From the NCBI GenBank assembly GCA_963697565.1, contig CAVOOM010000007.1, positions 434,001-498,000 on the forward strand: a stretch of DNA of 64,000 nt. Direction: 5' to 3'. The DNA is from CAWFSE01 sp963697565 (GTDB taxonomy: Bacteria > Actinomycetota > Actinomycetes > CAVWCF01). A program made the position numbers and the translations under genes. Within the stretch, counting starts at the first letter, position 1; every line of letters starts with the position of its first letter. A model generated the notes under the pieces. That model was given only the letters and a program-made list of their open reading frames with translations, was not told the DNA's origin and ran no database searches. Below are positions 41,823 through 51,878 of the stretch, one piece after another.

Positions 41823-42881
41823 TCAGCTCTCATCGTCGGCCTCGCCCGGCCCGGCCTCAGCGCCTTCGGCCGACGGCTCGGCGGCAGCCTCAGTGAACGG
41901 CTCCGGCTCTGGCCGATGGGCCAACCCGACCGCGTCGGAGAGCCGCTCGATGCCGCGGGCGGCCAAGGCGTCGGCCAGCTCGCGCGAGACCCGCGCAGGG
42001 GCGGAGGGGTCGTGGAAGACCGCTGTCCCCACCGAGACGGCAGAGGCCCCCGCCAGGATGAACTGCAGGGCGTCCAAGCCGGTCTTGATGCCGCCCATGC
42101 CGAGGATCGGCACCTCGGGCATCGCCGCGTGCACCTGCCACACGCAGCGGACCGCGACGGGGCGGATCGCCGGCCCGGACAGCCCGCCGGTCACGCCGGC
42201 CAGCGCCGGGCGCAGGGTGTCGGTGTCGATGACCATGCCCAGCAGCGTGTTGATCATGCTGAGCCCGTCGGCGCCGGCGTCGACGACGGCTCGGGCGATC
42301 TCGACGATGTCGGTGACATCCGGTGACAGCTTCGCGAGCACAGGGATGCGCGGGTCGGTGGCCCGGCGGACGGCCGACACGACCGCCGAGGCGGGCTCGG
42401 CGTGGCAGGCGAAGACCTGGCCGCGGTCGTCGACGTTGGGGCACGAGATGTTGACCTCGATCGCCGAGACGCCGTCGGCGTTGCGCAGCCGCTGGGCGAG
42501 TCGCTGGTACTCCTCGACGCTGCCGCCCGCGATGGAGACGACGGCGCGCGCCCCGCGGTCCCGCAGCCAGGCGAGGTCCTGGTCGATAAACGCGTCGATC
42601 CCGGGGCCCTGCAGCCCGATCGAGTTGAGCATGCCGCTGGGCGTCTCGGCCATCCGCGGCGTGGCCCGCCCGGACCGCGGCCGCAGCATGATCGACTTGG
42701 TGACCACGGCGCCGATCGCGGTGAGGTCCAGGAACGGATCCAGCTCGCGGCCTGCGGCCGCGCACCCCGAGGCCGTCAGCACCGGGTCGGGAAGCTCGAG
42801 CGATCCCAGCGACGTGCTCAGGTCCACCGCCGGCGGCGCCGACGACCCGCTCCGGGCAGGGACGACGGTCATCCGCGTCAT
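41823..42881 (-). CDS. pyrD: dihydroorotate dehydrogenase, class 1B catalytic subunit
   Basis: An FMN barrel enzyme working with PyrK and NAD. SLGSLELPDPVLTASGCAAAG, TKSIMLRPRSGRATPR and the catalytic Cys in IEVNISCPNVDD mark class 1B. 352 residues with an acidic C-terminal tail of about 30 residues. ATG at 42881 shares one base with the pyrK stop. The frame is intact. Confidence 0.95.
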   Translation of the reverse strand: MTRMTVVPARSGSSAPPAVDLSTSLGSLELPDPVLTASGCAAAGRELDPFLDLTAIGAVVTKSIMLRPRSGRATPRMAETPSGMLNSIGLQGPGIDAFIDQDLAWLRDRGARAVVSIAGGSVEEYQRLAQRLRNADGVSAIEVNISCPNVDDRGQVFACHAEPASAVVSAVRRATDPRIPVLAKLSPDVTDIVEIARAVVDAGADGLSMINTLLGMVIDTDTLRPALAGVTGGLSGPAIRPVAVRCVWQVHAAMPEVPILGMGGIKTGLDALQFILAGASAVSVGTAVFHDPSAPARVSRELADALAARGIERLSDAVGLAHRPEPEPFTEAAAEPSAEGAEAGPGEADDES

Positions 42882-43741
42882 CAGTGCGCTCCTGCCTGCT
42901 CGGGGGCTCCAACGCAGTCCGCGGGCACGGTGCCGATGTCGGCCCAGCGCACCCGGTCGCCGCGGAACACCGGGCCATCGGTGCAGGAGCGGACCATCCG
43001 GGTGAGCCCGTCGTCGCCCACAACCGGCAGCACGCAGGTCATGCACACGCCGATTCCGCAGGCCATCGACTCCTCGACGGCGCACTGGCTGTGCGCTCCC
43101 GCCGCCTCGGCGATCTCGGTGACCGCCTGCAGCATGCCCATGGGCCCGCACGCGTAGACCACCGGCGACCCGGTCCGCTCGAGCAGGGCCGGCAGGGCGT
43201 CGCTGACCCGGCCGCGCTCCCCCAACGAGCCGTCCTCGGTGGTGATGGCGACGGTGGTCGACATCCGCTTGGCCTCAAGGACGCCGAAGATGCGGTCCTC
43301 CGTCGCCGCACCCAGCACGAAGTCCACCCGGCAGCCGCGTTGGCGCAGCTGGTCGCCGAGGGCGAAAAGCGGCGCCGAGCCGTACCCGCCGCCGACGAGG
43401 GTCGCGGTGACCGGCTCCCGCGGCAGGGCGAACGGCCGGCCGAGCGGCCCGACGATGTCGACCGGGTCGTGCGGGCGCAGCCCGGTCATCCAGCGGGTGC
43501 CGCGCCCGTGGGGGGCGAAGACGATCTCCACCGTGCCGCCGTACACCCCCCGCTCCTGCACCCGGAAGATGGAGAACGCCCGCCGCAGCAGCATCGAGGT
43601 GTCCTCGCCGCCCACCGCCAGCGCGACGAAGTGGCCCGGCCGGGACTGCTCGGCGATGCCGGGCGCGACCATGGTGAGCGAGGTGTAGGCCCCCACCCGG
43701 CGCAGCGAGAGGACCTCGCCGCGCACCTGTACCGGGCTCAT
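42881..43741 (-). CDS. pyrK: dihydroorotate dehydrogenase electron-transfer subunit
   Basis: It carries FAD and a 2Fe-2S cluster and passes electrons to NAD. The ferredoxin reductase-like core (LRRAFSIFRV, ATLVGGGYGSAPLFALG, YACGPMGMLQAV) is followed by the iron-sulfur Cys pattern CAVEESMACGIGVCMTCVLPV and RSCTDGPVF. 286 residues, intact. ATG at 43741 overlaps the carB stop as ATGA. Confidence 0.95.
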   Translation of the reverse strand: MSPVQVRGEVLSLRRVGAYTSLTMVAPGIAEQSRPGHFVALAVGGEDTSMLLRRAFSIFRVQERGVYGGTVEIVFAPHGRGTRWMTGLRPHDPVDIVGPLGRPFALPREPVTATLVGGGYGSAPLFALGDQLRQRGCRVDFVLGAATEDRIFGVLEAKRMSTTVAITTEDGSLGERGRVSDALPALLERTGSPVVYACGPMGMLQAVTEIAEAAGAHSQCAVEESMACGIGVCMTCVLPVVGDDGLTRMVRSCTDGPVFRGDRVRWADIGTVPADCVGAPEQAGAH

Positions 43742-46700
43742 CGCGTCTCCGCCTCCGGGCCGCCTGCCGGCCCTGACTCCGCCTTCGGCGCCGCCGCCGC
43801 AGCGCGACCGGCCTCGAGCGCCGCAGCGTAGTCCTGCAGCGAGCGGACGCCGATCTCGCCCGAGCGGAGCGCCTCGATGCCTTGGACGGCGGCCCCGAGC
43901 CCCTGCACGGTCGTGATGCAGGCGACGCCCCGAGCCACCGCAGCGGTGCGGATCTCGTACCCGTCGAGGCGGGACCCCACGCCGAACGGCGTGTTGACGA
44001 TCAGGTCGACCTCGCCCGCCAGGATCCGCTGCACGGCGTCGAGGGTGCCGTCGTCGGGCTCGTAGTGCTTGCGGACCACCGTGGCCACCACACCGGACCG
44101 GTGGAGGACCTCGGCCGTCCCAGGGGTGGCCAGGATCTCGAAGCCGAGGTCGGCCAGCCGCTTGACCGGGAAGACCATCGAGCGCTTGTCGCGGTTGGCG
44201 ACGCTCACGAAGGCCCGCCCCTTGGTCGGCAGGCCGCCGGAGTAGGCGGCCATCTGCGACTTCGCGAACGCCGTGCCGAACAGCGCGTCGATGCCCATCA
44301 CCTCGCCGGTGGAGCGCATCTCGGGGCCGAGCACGGTGTCGACGCCGTGGAAGCGCCCGAAGGGCAGCACGGCCTCCTTGACCGCGATCGGCGCGTCCAT
44401 CGGCAGCGTGCCGCCGTCGCCCTGCGCGGGCAGGATCCCCTCGCGGCGCAGCTGGGCGACCGTCTCGCCCATCATCACCCGGGCCGCGGCCTTGGCCAGC
44501 GGCACGGCGGTCGCCTTGGACACGAACGGCACCGTCCGCGAGGCGCGCGGGTTGGCCTCGAGGACGTACAGGATGTCGCCGAGCAGCGCGTACTGGACGT
44601 TGAGCAGCCCCCGTACGCCGACGCCGCGGGCGATCGCCTCGGTCGACACCCGGATGCGCTCGATCTCGGCGCGCCCGAGCGTGATCGGCGGCAGGGCGCA
44701 GGCCGAGTCGCCGGAGTGGATCCCGGCCTCCTCGATGTGCTCCATGACCCCGCCGAGGTACAGCTCCTCGCCGTCGAACAGCGCGTCGACGTCGATCTCG
44801 ACCGCGTCGTCGAGGAAGCGGTCGACGAGCACCGGGTGGTGCATCAGGTCGCTGGAGGAGTGCTTGTCGAGGTAGCCGCGCAGCTGCTCGGTGTCGTACA
44901 CGATCTCCATGCCGCGCCCGCCGAGCACGTACGACGGGCGGACCAGCACCGGGTAGCCGATCTCCTCGGCGATCGCGCGGGCCTCCTCGAAGGACAGCGC
45001 GGTGCCGTGCTTGGGCGCCGGCAGCCCGGCCGCGGCGAGCACGCGGCCGAACGCGCCGCGCTCCTCGGCCAGGTGGATGGCCTCGGGGCTGGTCCCGACG
45101 ATGGGCACGCCCGCGTCCTTGAGCGGCTGGGCCAGGCCGAGCGGCGTCTGCCCGCCGAGCTGGACGATGACCCCGGCCACCGGGCCGGCCTGCTGCTCGG
45201 CGTGCACGATCTCCAGGACGTCCTCGAGGGTGAGCGGCTCGAAGTACAGCCGGTCGCTGGTGTCGTAGTCGGTCGACACCGTCTCGGGGTTGCAGTTGAC
45301 CATCACGGTGTCGTAGCCGTCCTGGCGCAACGTCATCGACGCGTGCACGCAGGAGTAGTCGAACTCGATGCCCTGGCCGATCCGGTTCGGGCCGCTGCCC
45401 AGGATGATGACCGCGGGCCGCTCGCGGGGGGCGACCTCGGACTCCTCGTCGTACGACGAGTAGTGGTACGGGGTCTGCGCCGCGAACTCCGCGGCGCACG
45501 TGTCGACGGTCTTGTAGACCGGCCGGATGCCGAGGGCGTGGCGCACCCCGCGGACCACCGGCTCCGGAAGTCCGCGGATCTCGCCGATCTGCCGGTCGGA
45601 GAAGCCGTGCCGCTTCGCCTCGCGCAGCAGGTCGGGGGTCAGCTCAGAGGCGGCGGCGAGGTCGGCCGCGACCTCGTTCAGCAGGAGCAGCTGGTCGGCG
45701 AACCACGGGTCGATGCCGGTGGCCGAGTGGACCTCCTCCACCGTGGCGCCGGCGCGGATGGCGTCCATCACCTGGCGCAGCCGCCCGTCGGTGGGGGTGG
45801 CGGCGGCGGCCAGCAGGGCGGCCTTGTCGCCCGGGTCGCCGGCCCAGGTGAAGACCGACTGGGGGCGCTCCAGCGACCGCAGCGCCTTCTGCAGCGCCTC
45901 GGTGAAGTTGCGGCCGATGGCCATCGCCTCGCCGACGCTCTTCATCGTCGTGGTCAGGACCGGGTCGGCCAGCGGGAACTTCTCGAAGGCGAACCGCGGG
46001 ACCTTGACCACGACGTAGTCCAGAGTCGGCTCGAACGAGGCCGGGGTCTCGCGCGTGATGTCGTTGGGGATCTCGTCGAGGGTGTAGCCGATGGCGAGCC
46101 GGGCGGCGATCTTCGCGATCGGGAAGCCGGTGGCCTTGGACGCCAGCGCGGACGAGCGGGACACACGCGGGTTCATCTCGATGACGATCAGCCGGCCGTC
46201 CGCCGGGTTGACCGCGAACTGGATGTTGCAGCCGCCGGTGTCGACGCCCACGGCCCGGATGATCTCGATGCCGACGTCGCGCATGTGCTGGTACTCGCGG
46301 TCGGTGAGGGTGAGCGCGGGCGCCACGGTGATGGAGTCGCCGGTGTGCACGCCCATCGGGTCGAGGTTCTCGATCGAGCAGACGACGACCACGTTGTCGT
46401 TGCGGTCGCGCATCAGCTCGAGCTCGTACTCCTTCCAGCCGATGATGCTCTCCTCCAGCAGCACCTCGGTGGTCGGGCTCGCCTGGAGCCCCAGGCCGGC
46501 GATGCGGCGCAGGTCGGACTCGTCGTAGGCCATGCCCGACCCGGCCCCGCCCATCGTGAACGAGGGTCGGACGACCACCGGGTAGCCGAGGTCGTCGACG
46601 GCGGCCAGGCAGTCGTCGAGGGAGTGGCAGACGGCGCTGCGGGCCGACTCGGCGCCCACGTCGTCGACGATCTGCTTGAACAGCTCGCGGTTCTCGCCCC

Positions 46701-47074
46701 GCTCGATGGCCTCGACGTCGGCGCCGATCAACTCGACGCCGTGCTCGGCGAGCACGCCCCGCTCGTACAGCGCCATCGCCGTGTTGAGCGCGGTCTGCCC
46801 GCCCAGGGTGGGCAGCAGGGCGTCCGGCTTCTCCTTGGCGATGATCTTGGCGACGACCTCGGGGGTGATCGGCTCGACGTAGGTCGCGTCGGCGAACTCG
46901 GGGTCGGTCATGATCGTCGCGGGGTTGCTGTTGACCAGGATCGACGCGCAGCCCCTCGGCGCGCAGCACCCGGCAGGCCTGCGTGCCGGAGTAGTCGAAC
47001 TCGCAGGCCTGGCCGATCACGATCGGTCCGGAGCCGATGACGAGCACGCTGGCGATGTCGGTGCGGCGCGGCAT
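43738..47074 (-). CDS. carB: carbamoyl-phosphate synthase large subunit (one frameshift)
   Basis: It makes carbamoyl phosphate for arginine and pyrimidines. Two ATP-grasp halves are visible (VVVRPSFTMGGAGSGMAYD and VLVRPSYVLGGRGMEIVYD), plus the C-terminal MGS allosteric domain (RKHYEPDDGTLDAVQRIL). An extra base near 46951 separates the start MPRRTDIASVLVIGSGPIVI from the rest; its removal restores GLRVILVNSNPATIMTDPEFAD. About 1,111 residues. ATG at 47074 shares a base with the carA stop. Confidence 0.96.
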
Positions 47075-48213
47075 CAGCGGTCGCCCTTCGAGTCGGCGAT
47101 CAGGGCGGCGAAGCGGTCGAAGAGGTAGCCCGCGTCATGCGGGCCGGCCGCGGCCTCCGGGTGGTACTGCACCGAGAAGGCCGGCACGTCGTGGCACTGC
47201 AGGCCCTCGACCACGTCGTCGTTGAGGCACACGTGGCTGACCGACACCCGCCCGTACGGGGTGTCGACCGGCGCGTCGGCGGTCGCGGTCAGCGGCGCGT
47301 CGACGGCGAAGCCGTGGTTGTGGGCGGTGACCTCGACCTTGCCGGTGGTGCGGTCCTGCACCGGCTGGTTGATGCCGCGGTGGCCGTAGCGCAGCTTGTA
47401 CGTGCCGAAGCCGAGCGCCCGGCCGAGGATCTGGTTGCCGAAGCAGATGCCGAAGACCGGGATCCGCCGGTCGAGCACCGCGCGCATCAGCGCCACCGCG
47501 GCGTCGGCCGTCGCCGGGTCGCCCGGGCCGTTGCTGAAGAAGACCCCGTCGGGGCTGACTGCGAGGACGTCGTCGACCGAGGAGCCGGCCGGCAGCACGT
47601 GCACCTCGATCCCCCGCTCGGCCATCCGGTGCGGGGTCATCGCCTTGATGCCCAGGTCGATCGCCGCGACCACGGCCCGCCGCTCGCCGATCGCCGGCAC
47701 GACGTAGGCGGCCTCGGTCGTCACCTCGCCGCACAGGTCGGCGCCGAGCATCGACGGCGAGGCGAGCACACGCTGGAGCAGCGCCTGCGGGTCTGACTCC
47801 ACGCTGGAGACCCCGACCCGCATCGCCCCGCGCTCGCGCAGGTGGCGGGTGAGCGCGCGGGTGTCGATGCCGCTGATGCCGACGACCCCCTGGGCGCTGA
47901 GCTCGCCGCCCAGGTCGCGCCGGCTGCGCCAGTTGGACGGGATCCGGGCCGGGTCGCGGACGACGTATCCGTTGACCCAGATCCGCGCCGACTCCGGGTC
48001 CTCGTCGTTGACGCCGGTGTTGCCGACGTGCGGGGCGGTCATCACGACGACCTGGCCTCGGTAGGACGGGTCGGTGAGCGTCTCCTGGTAGCCGGTCATG
48101 CCGGTGGAGAAGACCGCCTCGCCGAAGGCCTCGCCCTCGGCGCCGTACGACCAGCCGCTGAACGACCGGCCGTCTTCGAGCACGAGCAGTGCGGGGGTGC
48201 GAGCGCGGCTCAC
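47074..48213 (-). CDS. carA: carbamoyl-phosphate synthase small subunit
   Basis: The glutaminase subunit. The class I amidotransferase Cys is in PVFGICFGNQILG and the His-Glu pair in VQYHPEAAAGP. N-terminal LVLEDGRSFSGWSYGAEGEA and GMTGYQETLTDPSY are typical. 379 residues, intact. The GTG start at 48213 overlaps the upstream stop as GTGA. Confidence 0.97.
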   Translation of the reverse strand: MSRARTPALLVLEDGRSFSGWSYGAEGEAFGEAVFSTGMTGYQETLTDPSYRGQVVVMTAPHVGNTGVNDEDPESARIWVNGYVVRDPARIPSNWRSRRDLGGELSAQGVVGISGIDTRALTRHLRERGAMRVGVSSVESDPQALLQRVLASPSMLGADLCGEVTTEAAYVVPAIGERRAVVAAIDLGIKAMTPHRMAERGIEVHVLPAGSSVDDVLAVSPDGVFFSNGPGDPATADAAVALMRAVLDRRIPVFGICFGNQILGRALGFGTYKLRYGHRGINQPVQDRTTGKVEVTAHNHGFAVDAPLTATADAPVDTPYGRVSVSHVCLNDDVVEGLQCHDVPAFSVQYHPEAAAGPHDAGYLFDRFAALIADSKGDR

Positions 48214-48803
48214 GTGCCGGCCTCCTCGTTGTCCAGCGGGGCTGTGGTGGGGACGAGCGCCTCGATGGCGGCGACGAGCTCATCGTGGTGGCGGGCCGCC
48301 GAGGCGCGGAACCCGGAGTCCAGCAGTCGGCCGCCGAGCTCCCAGGTGACCACGACGATGCCGCCCAGCTCGTACACCGACCCGGCGATGCCGCGGTCGA
48401 GGCGGGCCCCGCGGATCGCGTCGGCTGGGGCGAACAGGTCGTCGGCGCCTTGAAGGGCGAACAGGACCCCCTCAGGGTGCACCGACAGGTCGCCGGCGGC
48501 GGTCGAGCCGAGGCCGTGGACGACGATGCGGTCGAGCCAGTCGCCCGCGAAGGTGCTGGCGAGGTAGCGCCCCTCGATCGGGCCGGCCGAGGGCGCGCCG
48601 AGGCCGGGGGGCGGCGCCGCGGGTGCGGGCAGGTCGGCCTGGCGGCGCCCGCGGGCGACCCAGCCCCGCCACATCAGCCAGCAGGCGACGGCGATCACGC
48701 CGGCCATCACCGCGGTGAAGGCGAGGCGCGCGCCGAGCTGGGTGGTCTCGGGCGAGTCCTGGGCCGCGAGCGACGCCAGGACGGCCGCCGGGGCCGGGCT
48801 CAT
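48210..48803 (-). CDS. small membrane protein of the pyr operon (Rv1382-like)
   Basis: 197 residues with one transmembrane segment at about residues 25-46 (LAFTAVMAGVIAVACWLMW), a Pro/Ala-rich linker, then a compact soluble domain (RYLASTFAGDWLDRIVVHGLG to HHDELVAAIEAL) with beta-rich character, perhaps PH-like. A protein of this layout lies between pyrC and carA in mycobacteria and many actinobacteria, but its role is unknown. Both ends overlap neighbours by four bases, so it is tightly built into the operon. A membrane anchor for pyrimidine enzymes is speculation. Confidence 0.8.
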   Translation of the reverse strand: MSPAPAAVLASLAAQDSPETTQLGARLAFTAVMAGVIAVACWLMWRGWVARGRRQADLPAPAAPPPGLGAPSAGPIEGRYLASTFAGDWLDRIVVHGLGSTAAGDLSVHPEGVLFALQGADDLFAPADAIRGARLDRGIAGSVYELGGIVVVTWELGGRLLDSGFRASAARHHDELVAAIEALVPTTAPLDNEEAGT

Positions 48804-50097
48804 CCGCCGGCCAGGGCGCCGTCAAGGACGGTCGGCCGACCCTGCGAGGAAGGTGGCGACCACCCGGGCCGGCAGCTCGCGACCGCGGTAGGGCGTGTTG
48901 CGGCTGCGCGAGGCGGATCTCGCGGGGTCGACGACCCAGCGTGCGGCCGGGTCGACCAACACCAGGTGGGCGGGGGCGCCCACCTCAAGCGGCCCGCCCT
49001 GGCCGGCGACCCGCCCGATCCGGGCCGGGCGCGCGGACATCCGGTCGGCGACCCCGGCCCAGTCCAGCAGCCCGGTCTCGACCATCGACTCGGCCACCAC
49101 CGACAGCGCGGTCTCGAGGCCGAGCATCCCGAAGGCGGCCGCCGCCCACTCGCAGTCCTTGTCCTCGACCGCGTGCGGGGCGTGGTCGGTGGCGACCGCG
49201 TCGATCGTCCCGTCCGCCAGGGCCTCGCGCAGCGCCTGCACGTCGTCGACGCCGCGCAGCGGGGGGTTGACCTTGAACACCGGGTCGTACGAGGTGGCGA
49301 CGCGCTCGTCGAGCAGCAGGTGGTGCGGGGTGACCTCGGCGGTCACCTGCACGCCGCGGGCCTTGGCCCAGCGCACGATCTCGACCGAGCCGGCCGTGGA
49401 GACATGGCAGATGTGAAGCCGCGACCCGACGTGCTGGGCGAGCAGGACGTCGCGGGCGATGATCGCCTCCTCGGCGACCGCCGGCCAGCCGCGCAGGCCC
49501 AGCACCCCGGACAGCGCGGACTCGTTCATCTGCGCGTCCTCGGTGAGCCGCGGCTCCTGCGCGTGCTGGGCGACGACGCCGTCGAAGGCCTTGACGTACT
49601 CCAGCGCCCGGCGCATGAGCACCGCGTCGGAGACGCACTTGCCATCGTCGGAGAAGACCCGCACACCGGCGGCCGAGTCGGCCATCGCGCCCAGCTCGGC
49701 GAGCTGCTGGCCGCCGAGGCCGACCGTGACCGCGCCGACCGGGCGCACCTCGCACCAGCCGGCCCGGCGGCCGAGGTGCCAGACCTGCTCGACGACGCCG
49801 GCGGTGTCGGCGACCGGGTCGGTGTTGGCCATCGCGTGGACGGCGGTGAAGCCGCCGAGGGCGGCGCAGCGGGTGCCCGAGTCGACCGTCTCGGCGTCCT
49901 CGCGGCCGGGCTCGCGCAGGTGGGTGTGCAGGTCGACCAGCCCAGGCAGGGCGACGAGGCCGTCGGCGTCGACGACCTGCGCTCCGCTGGCCGACAGCCC
50001 GGCGCCGATCTCGCCGATCACGCCGTCGCTCGAGGCGCAGGTCGGCCGGCTCGCCGCCCAGGATGCGGGCGCCCTTGATGATCACGGCGGCGCTCAT
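48800..50097 (-). CDS. pyrC: dihydroorotase, class I (two frameshifts)
   Basis: It cyclises carbamoyl aspartate. The Zn motif DLHTHLREPGREDAE is near residue 60, with HICHVSTAGSVEIV, EVTPHHLLL and AVATDHAPHAVEDK further on. An extra base near 50030 separates MSAAVIIKGARILGGEPADLRL from DGVIGEIGAGL, and another near 48838 hides the true end FLAGRPTVLDGALAGG at TGA 48800. About 431 residues. Both corrected ends give four-base overlaps with neighbours, which supports them. Confidence 0.94.
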
Positions 50098-51070
50098 GCG
50101 GCGGCTCCCTCGGTGGTGTCGACGGATCCGATCGCCGACTCGCTTCCGCCGAGCAGCAGGTAGAGCACGGCCATCCGCACGCTGACGCCGTTGGCGACCT
50201 GCTCGACGATCACCGAGCGGGGCCCGTCGGCGACATCGGCGGCGATCTCCATGCCGCGGTTCATCGGCCCGGGGTGCATGACGATCGCGTGCTCGGGCAG
50301 CAGGGCCGCGCGGCGCACGTCGAGGCCGTACCGGCGGCTGTACTCGGCCGTCGAGGGGAAGAACGCCGCGTTCATCCGCTCGCGCTGGACCCGCAGCATC
50401 ATCACCGCGTCACTCGTCGGCAGCGGGCTCGTCGAGGTCGTACGAGATCGAGCAGGGCCACGTCTCGACCCCCACCGGCAGCAGCGTCGGAGGCGCGACC
50501 AGGGTGACCTCGGCGCCGAGGGTGGCGAGCAGCAGGACGTTGGAGCGCGCGACCCGGCTGTGCAGGACGTCGCCGACGATCGTGATCCGCTGGCCGTCCA
50601 GGGCGCCCACGCCGCCGGCGAGGTGCCGGCGCATCGTGTACGCGTCGAGCAGCGCCTGGGTGGGGTGCTCGTGCGTGCCGTCACCGGCGTTGACCACCGA
50701 GCCGCCGATCCAGCCGCTGTAGGCCAGCCGGTGCGGCGCCCCGCTGCGCCCCGTGGCGGACGACCACGGCGTCGGCGCCCATGGCCTCCAGGGTCAGGGC
50801 GGTGTCCTTGAGGGTCTCGCCCTTGGACACGCTGGAGCCCTTGGCCGAGAAGTTGATGACGTCGGCGCTCAACCGCTTGGCGGCCGCCTCGAAGGAGATC
50901 CGGGTGCGGGTGGAGTCCTCGAAGAACAGGTTCACCACCGTGCGGCCGCGCAGGGTCGGCAGCTTCTTGATCGGCCGGTCGGCCAATCGGGCGAGCTCCT
51001 CGGCGGTGTCGAGGACGAGGACCGCATCCTCGCGGCTGAGGTCCGCGGCCGAGATGAGGTGCTTCTTCAC
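50094..51070 (-). CDS. pyrB: aspartate carbamoyltransferase catalytic subunit (two frameshifts)
   Basis: It commits carbamoyl phosphate to pyrimidines. The carbamoyl-phosphate site FFEDSTRTRISFEAAAKRL is intact, followed by SVSKGETLKDT. Extra bases near 50747 and 50426 split the frame; removing them restores VRHGASGAPHRLAYSG and YDLDEPLPTSDAVMMLR. The C-terminus has IVMHPGPMNRGMEI. About 324 residues. GTG at 51070 overlaps the pyrR stop as GTGA and follows AGGAGGAAACCCG. Confidence 0.94.
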
Positions 51071-51662
51071 CGGGTTTCCTCCTGCCCCTCGTGCCCGATG
51101 AGCACGGCGTCGACGCCGTCGTGCTCGGCGAGGTTGACCCGCACGGTCTCGGTGAGCGACGTGGGGAGGTTCTTGCCGACGTAGTCGGCGCGGATCGGCA
51201 GCTCGCGGTGGCCGCGGTCGACGAGCACCGCCAGCTGCACGGCGCTGGGTCGGCCGACGTCGTCGAGGGCCGTCGAGCGCGCTGCGCACCGTGCGGCCGG
51301 AGTACAGGACGTCGTCGACGAGCACCACCAACTTGCCATCGATCCCGCCGGCGGGGATGTCGGTGCGCTCCAAGCGTGCGGGCCGGGCGCAGCCGCAGGT
51401 CGTCGCGGTACATCGTGATGTCAAGGGAGCCGACCGGCACCTCGCGGCCCTCGACGGCGGCGATCCGCTCGGCGAGCCGGCGGGCCAGGGCGACGCCGCG
51501 CGTGGGGATGCCGAGCAGGACGAGGTCCGGGCTGGACTTGGTGCGCTCGAGGATCTCGTGCGCGATGCGCGTCAGCGCGCGCTGGACATCGGCGGCGTCC
51601 AGAACGGTCTTGCCGTCCGCGCCGGGGGCAGGTGCGATACCTGAGGACACTTCTGGGGACAT
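51067..51662 (-). CDS. pyrR: pyrimidine operon regulator PyrR / uracil phosphoribosyltransferase (two frameshifts)
   Basis: It binds pyr leader RNA when UMP is high. VLDAADVQRALTRIAHEILER at the start, GIPTRGVALARRLA, the PRPP loop VVLVDDVLYSGRTVRSALD and the C-terminal RELPIRADYVGKNLPTS are diagnostic. Extra bases near 51375 and 51274 divide the frame; each removal restores family sequence (ARTLERTDIPAGG; SALDALDDVGRP). About 197 residues. ATG at 51662 lies downstream of AAGGAGGG. Confidence 0.93.
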
Positions 51663-51680
51663 GCGATGCCACCCTCCTTC

Positions 51681-51698
51681 CCCGCCTCACCGGACGGG
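51681..51698 (-). promoter_or_regulatory. PyrR-type RNA binding loop in the pyr leader
   Basis: The leader RNA contains CGUCCGGUGAGGCG within a short hairpin closed by CCCG and CGGG. The PyrR recognition consensus is ARUCCNGNGAGGYU, which this matches except at its two ends. It lies directly before the AAGGAGG ribosome binding site of pyrR, the layout of PyrR-dependent translational repression known from Mycobacterium smegmatis. A further inverted repeat lies upstream at about 51728-51762. Confidence 0.7.
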
Positions 51699-51861
51699 CC
51701 TTAAAGGAGCGCTCTGGGTCGTGTGACGGACCGAGTGCGGACCTCGGCTGAGGTCCGGTCCTGACCGTACCAGCGGCCTGCGGACCCCCCGCCGCCCCCT
51801 CCCGTCGGCGCCCTCCGTGACACTGGTGGAGCAGCCGGGATTGACCGAAGCGTCCGGGTTC

Positions 51862-51876
51862 GTCACGCTAGGTGAC
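51862..51876 (+). promoter_or_regulatory. BldD-box palindrome overlapping the bldD ribosome binding site
   Basis: GTCACGCTAGGTGAC is a perfect GTCAC-N5-GTGAC inverted repeat ending two bases before the bldD start codon. It fits the published 15-base BldD consensus nTnACnC(A/T)GnGTnAn at every fixed position except the ninth. Self-repression is known for BldD of Streptomyces. Confidence 0.65.
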
Positions 51877-51878
51877 CA

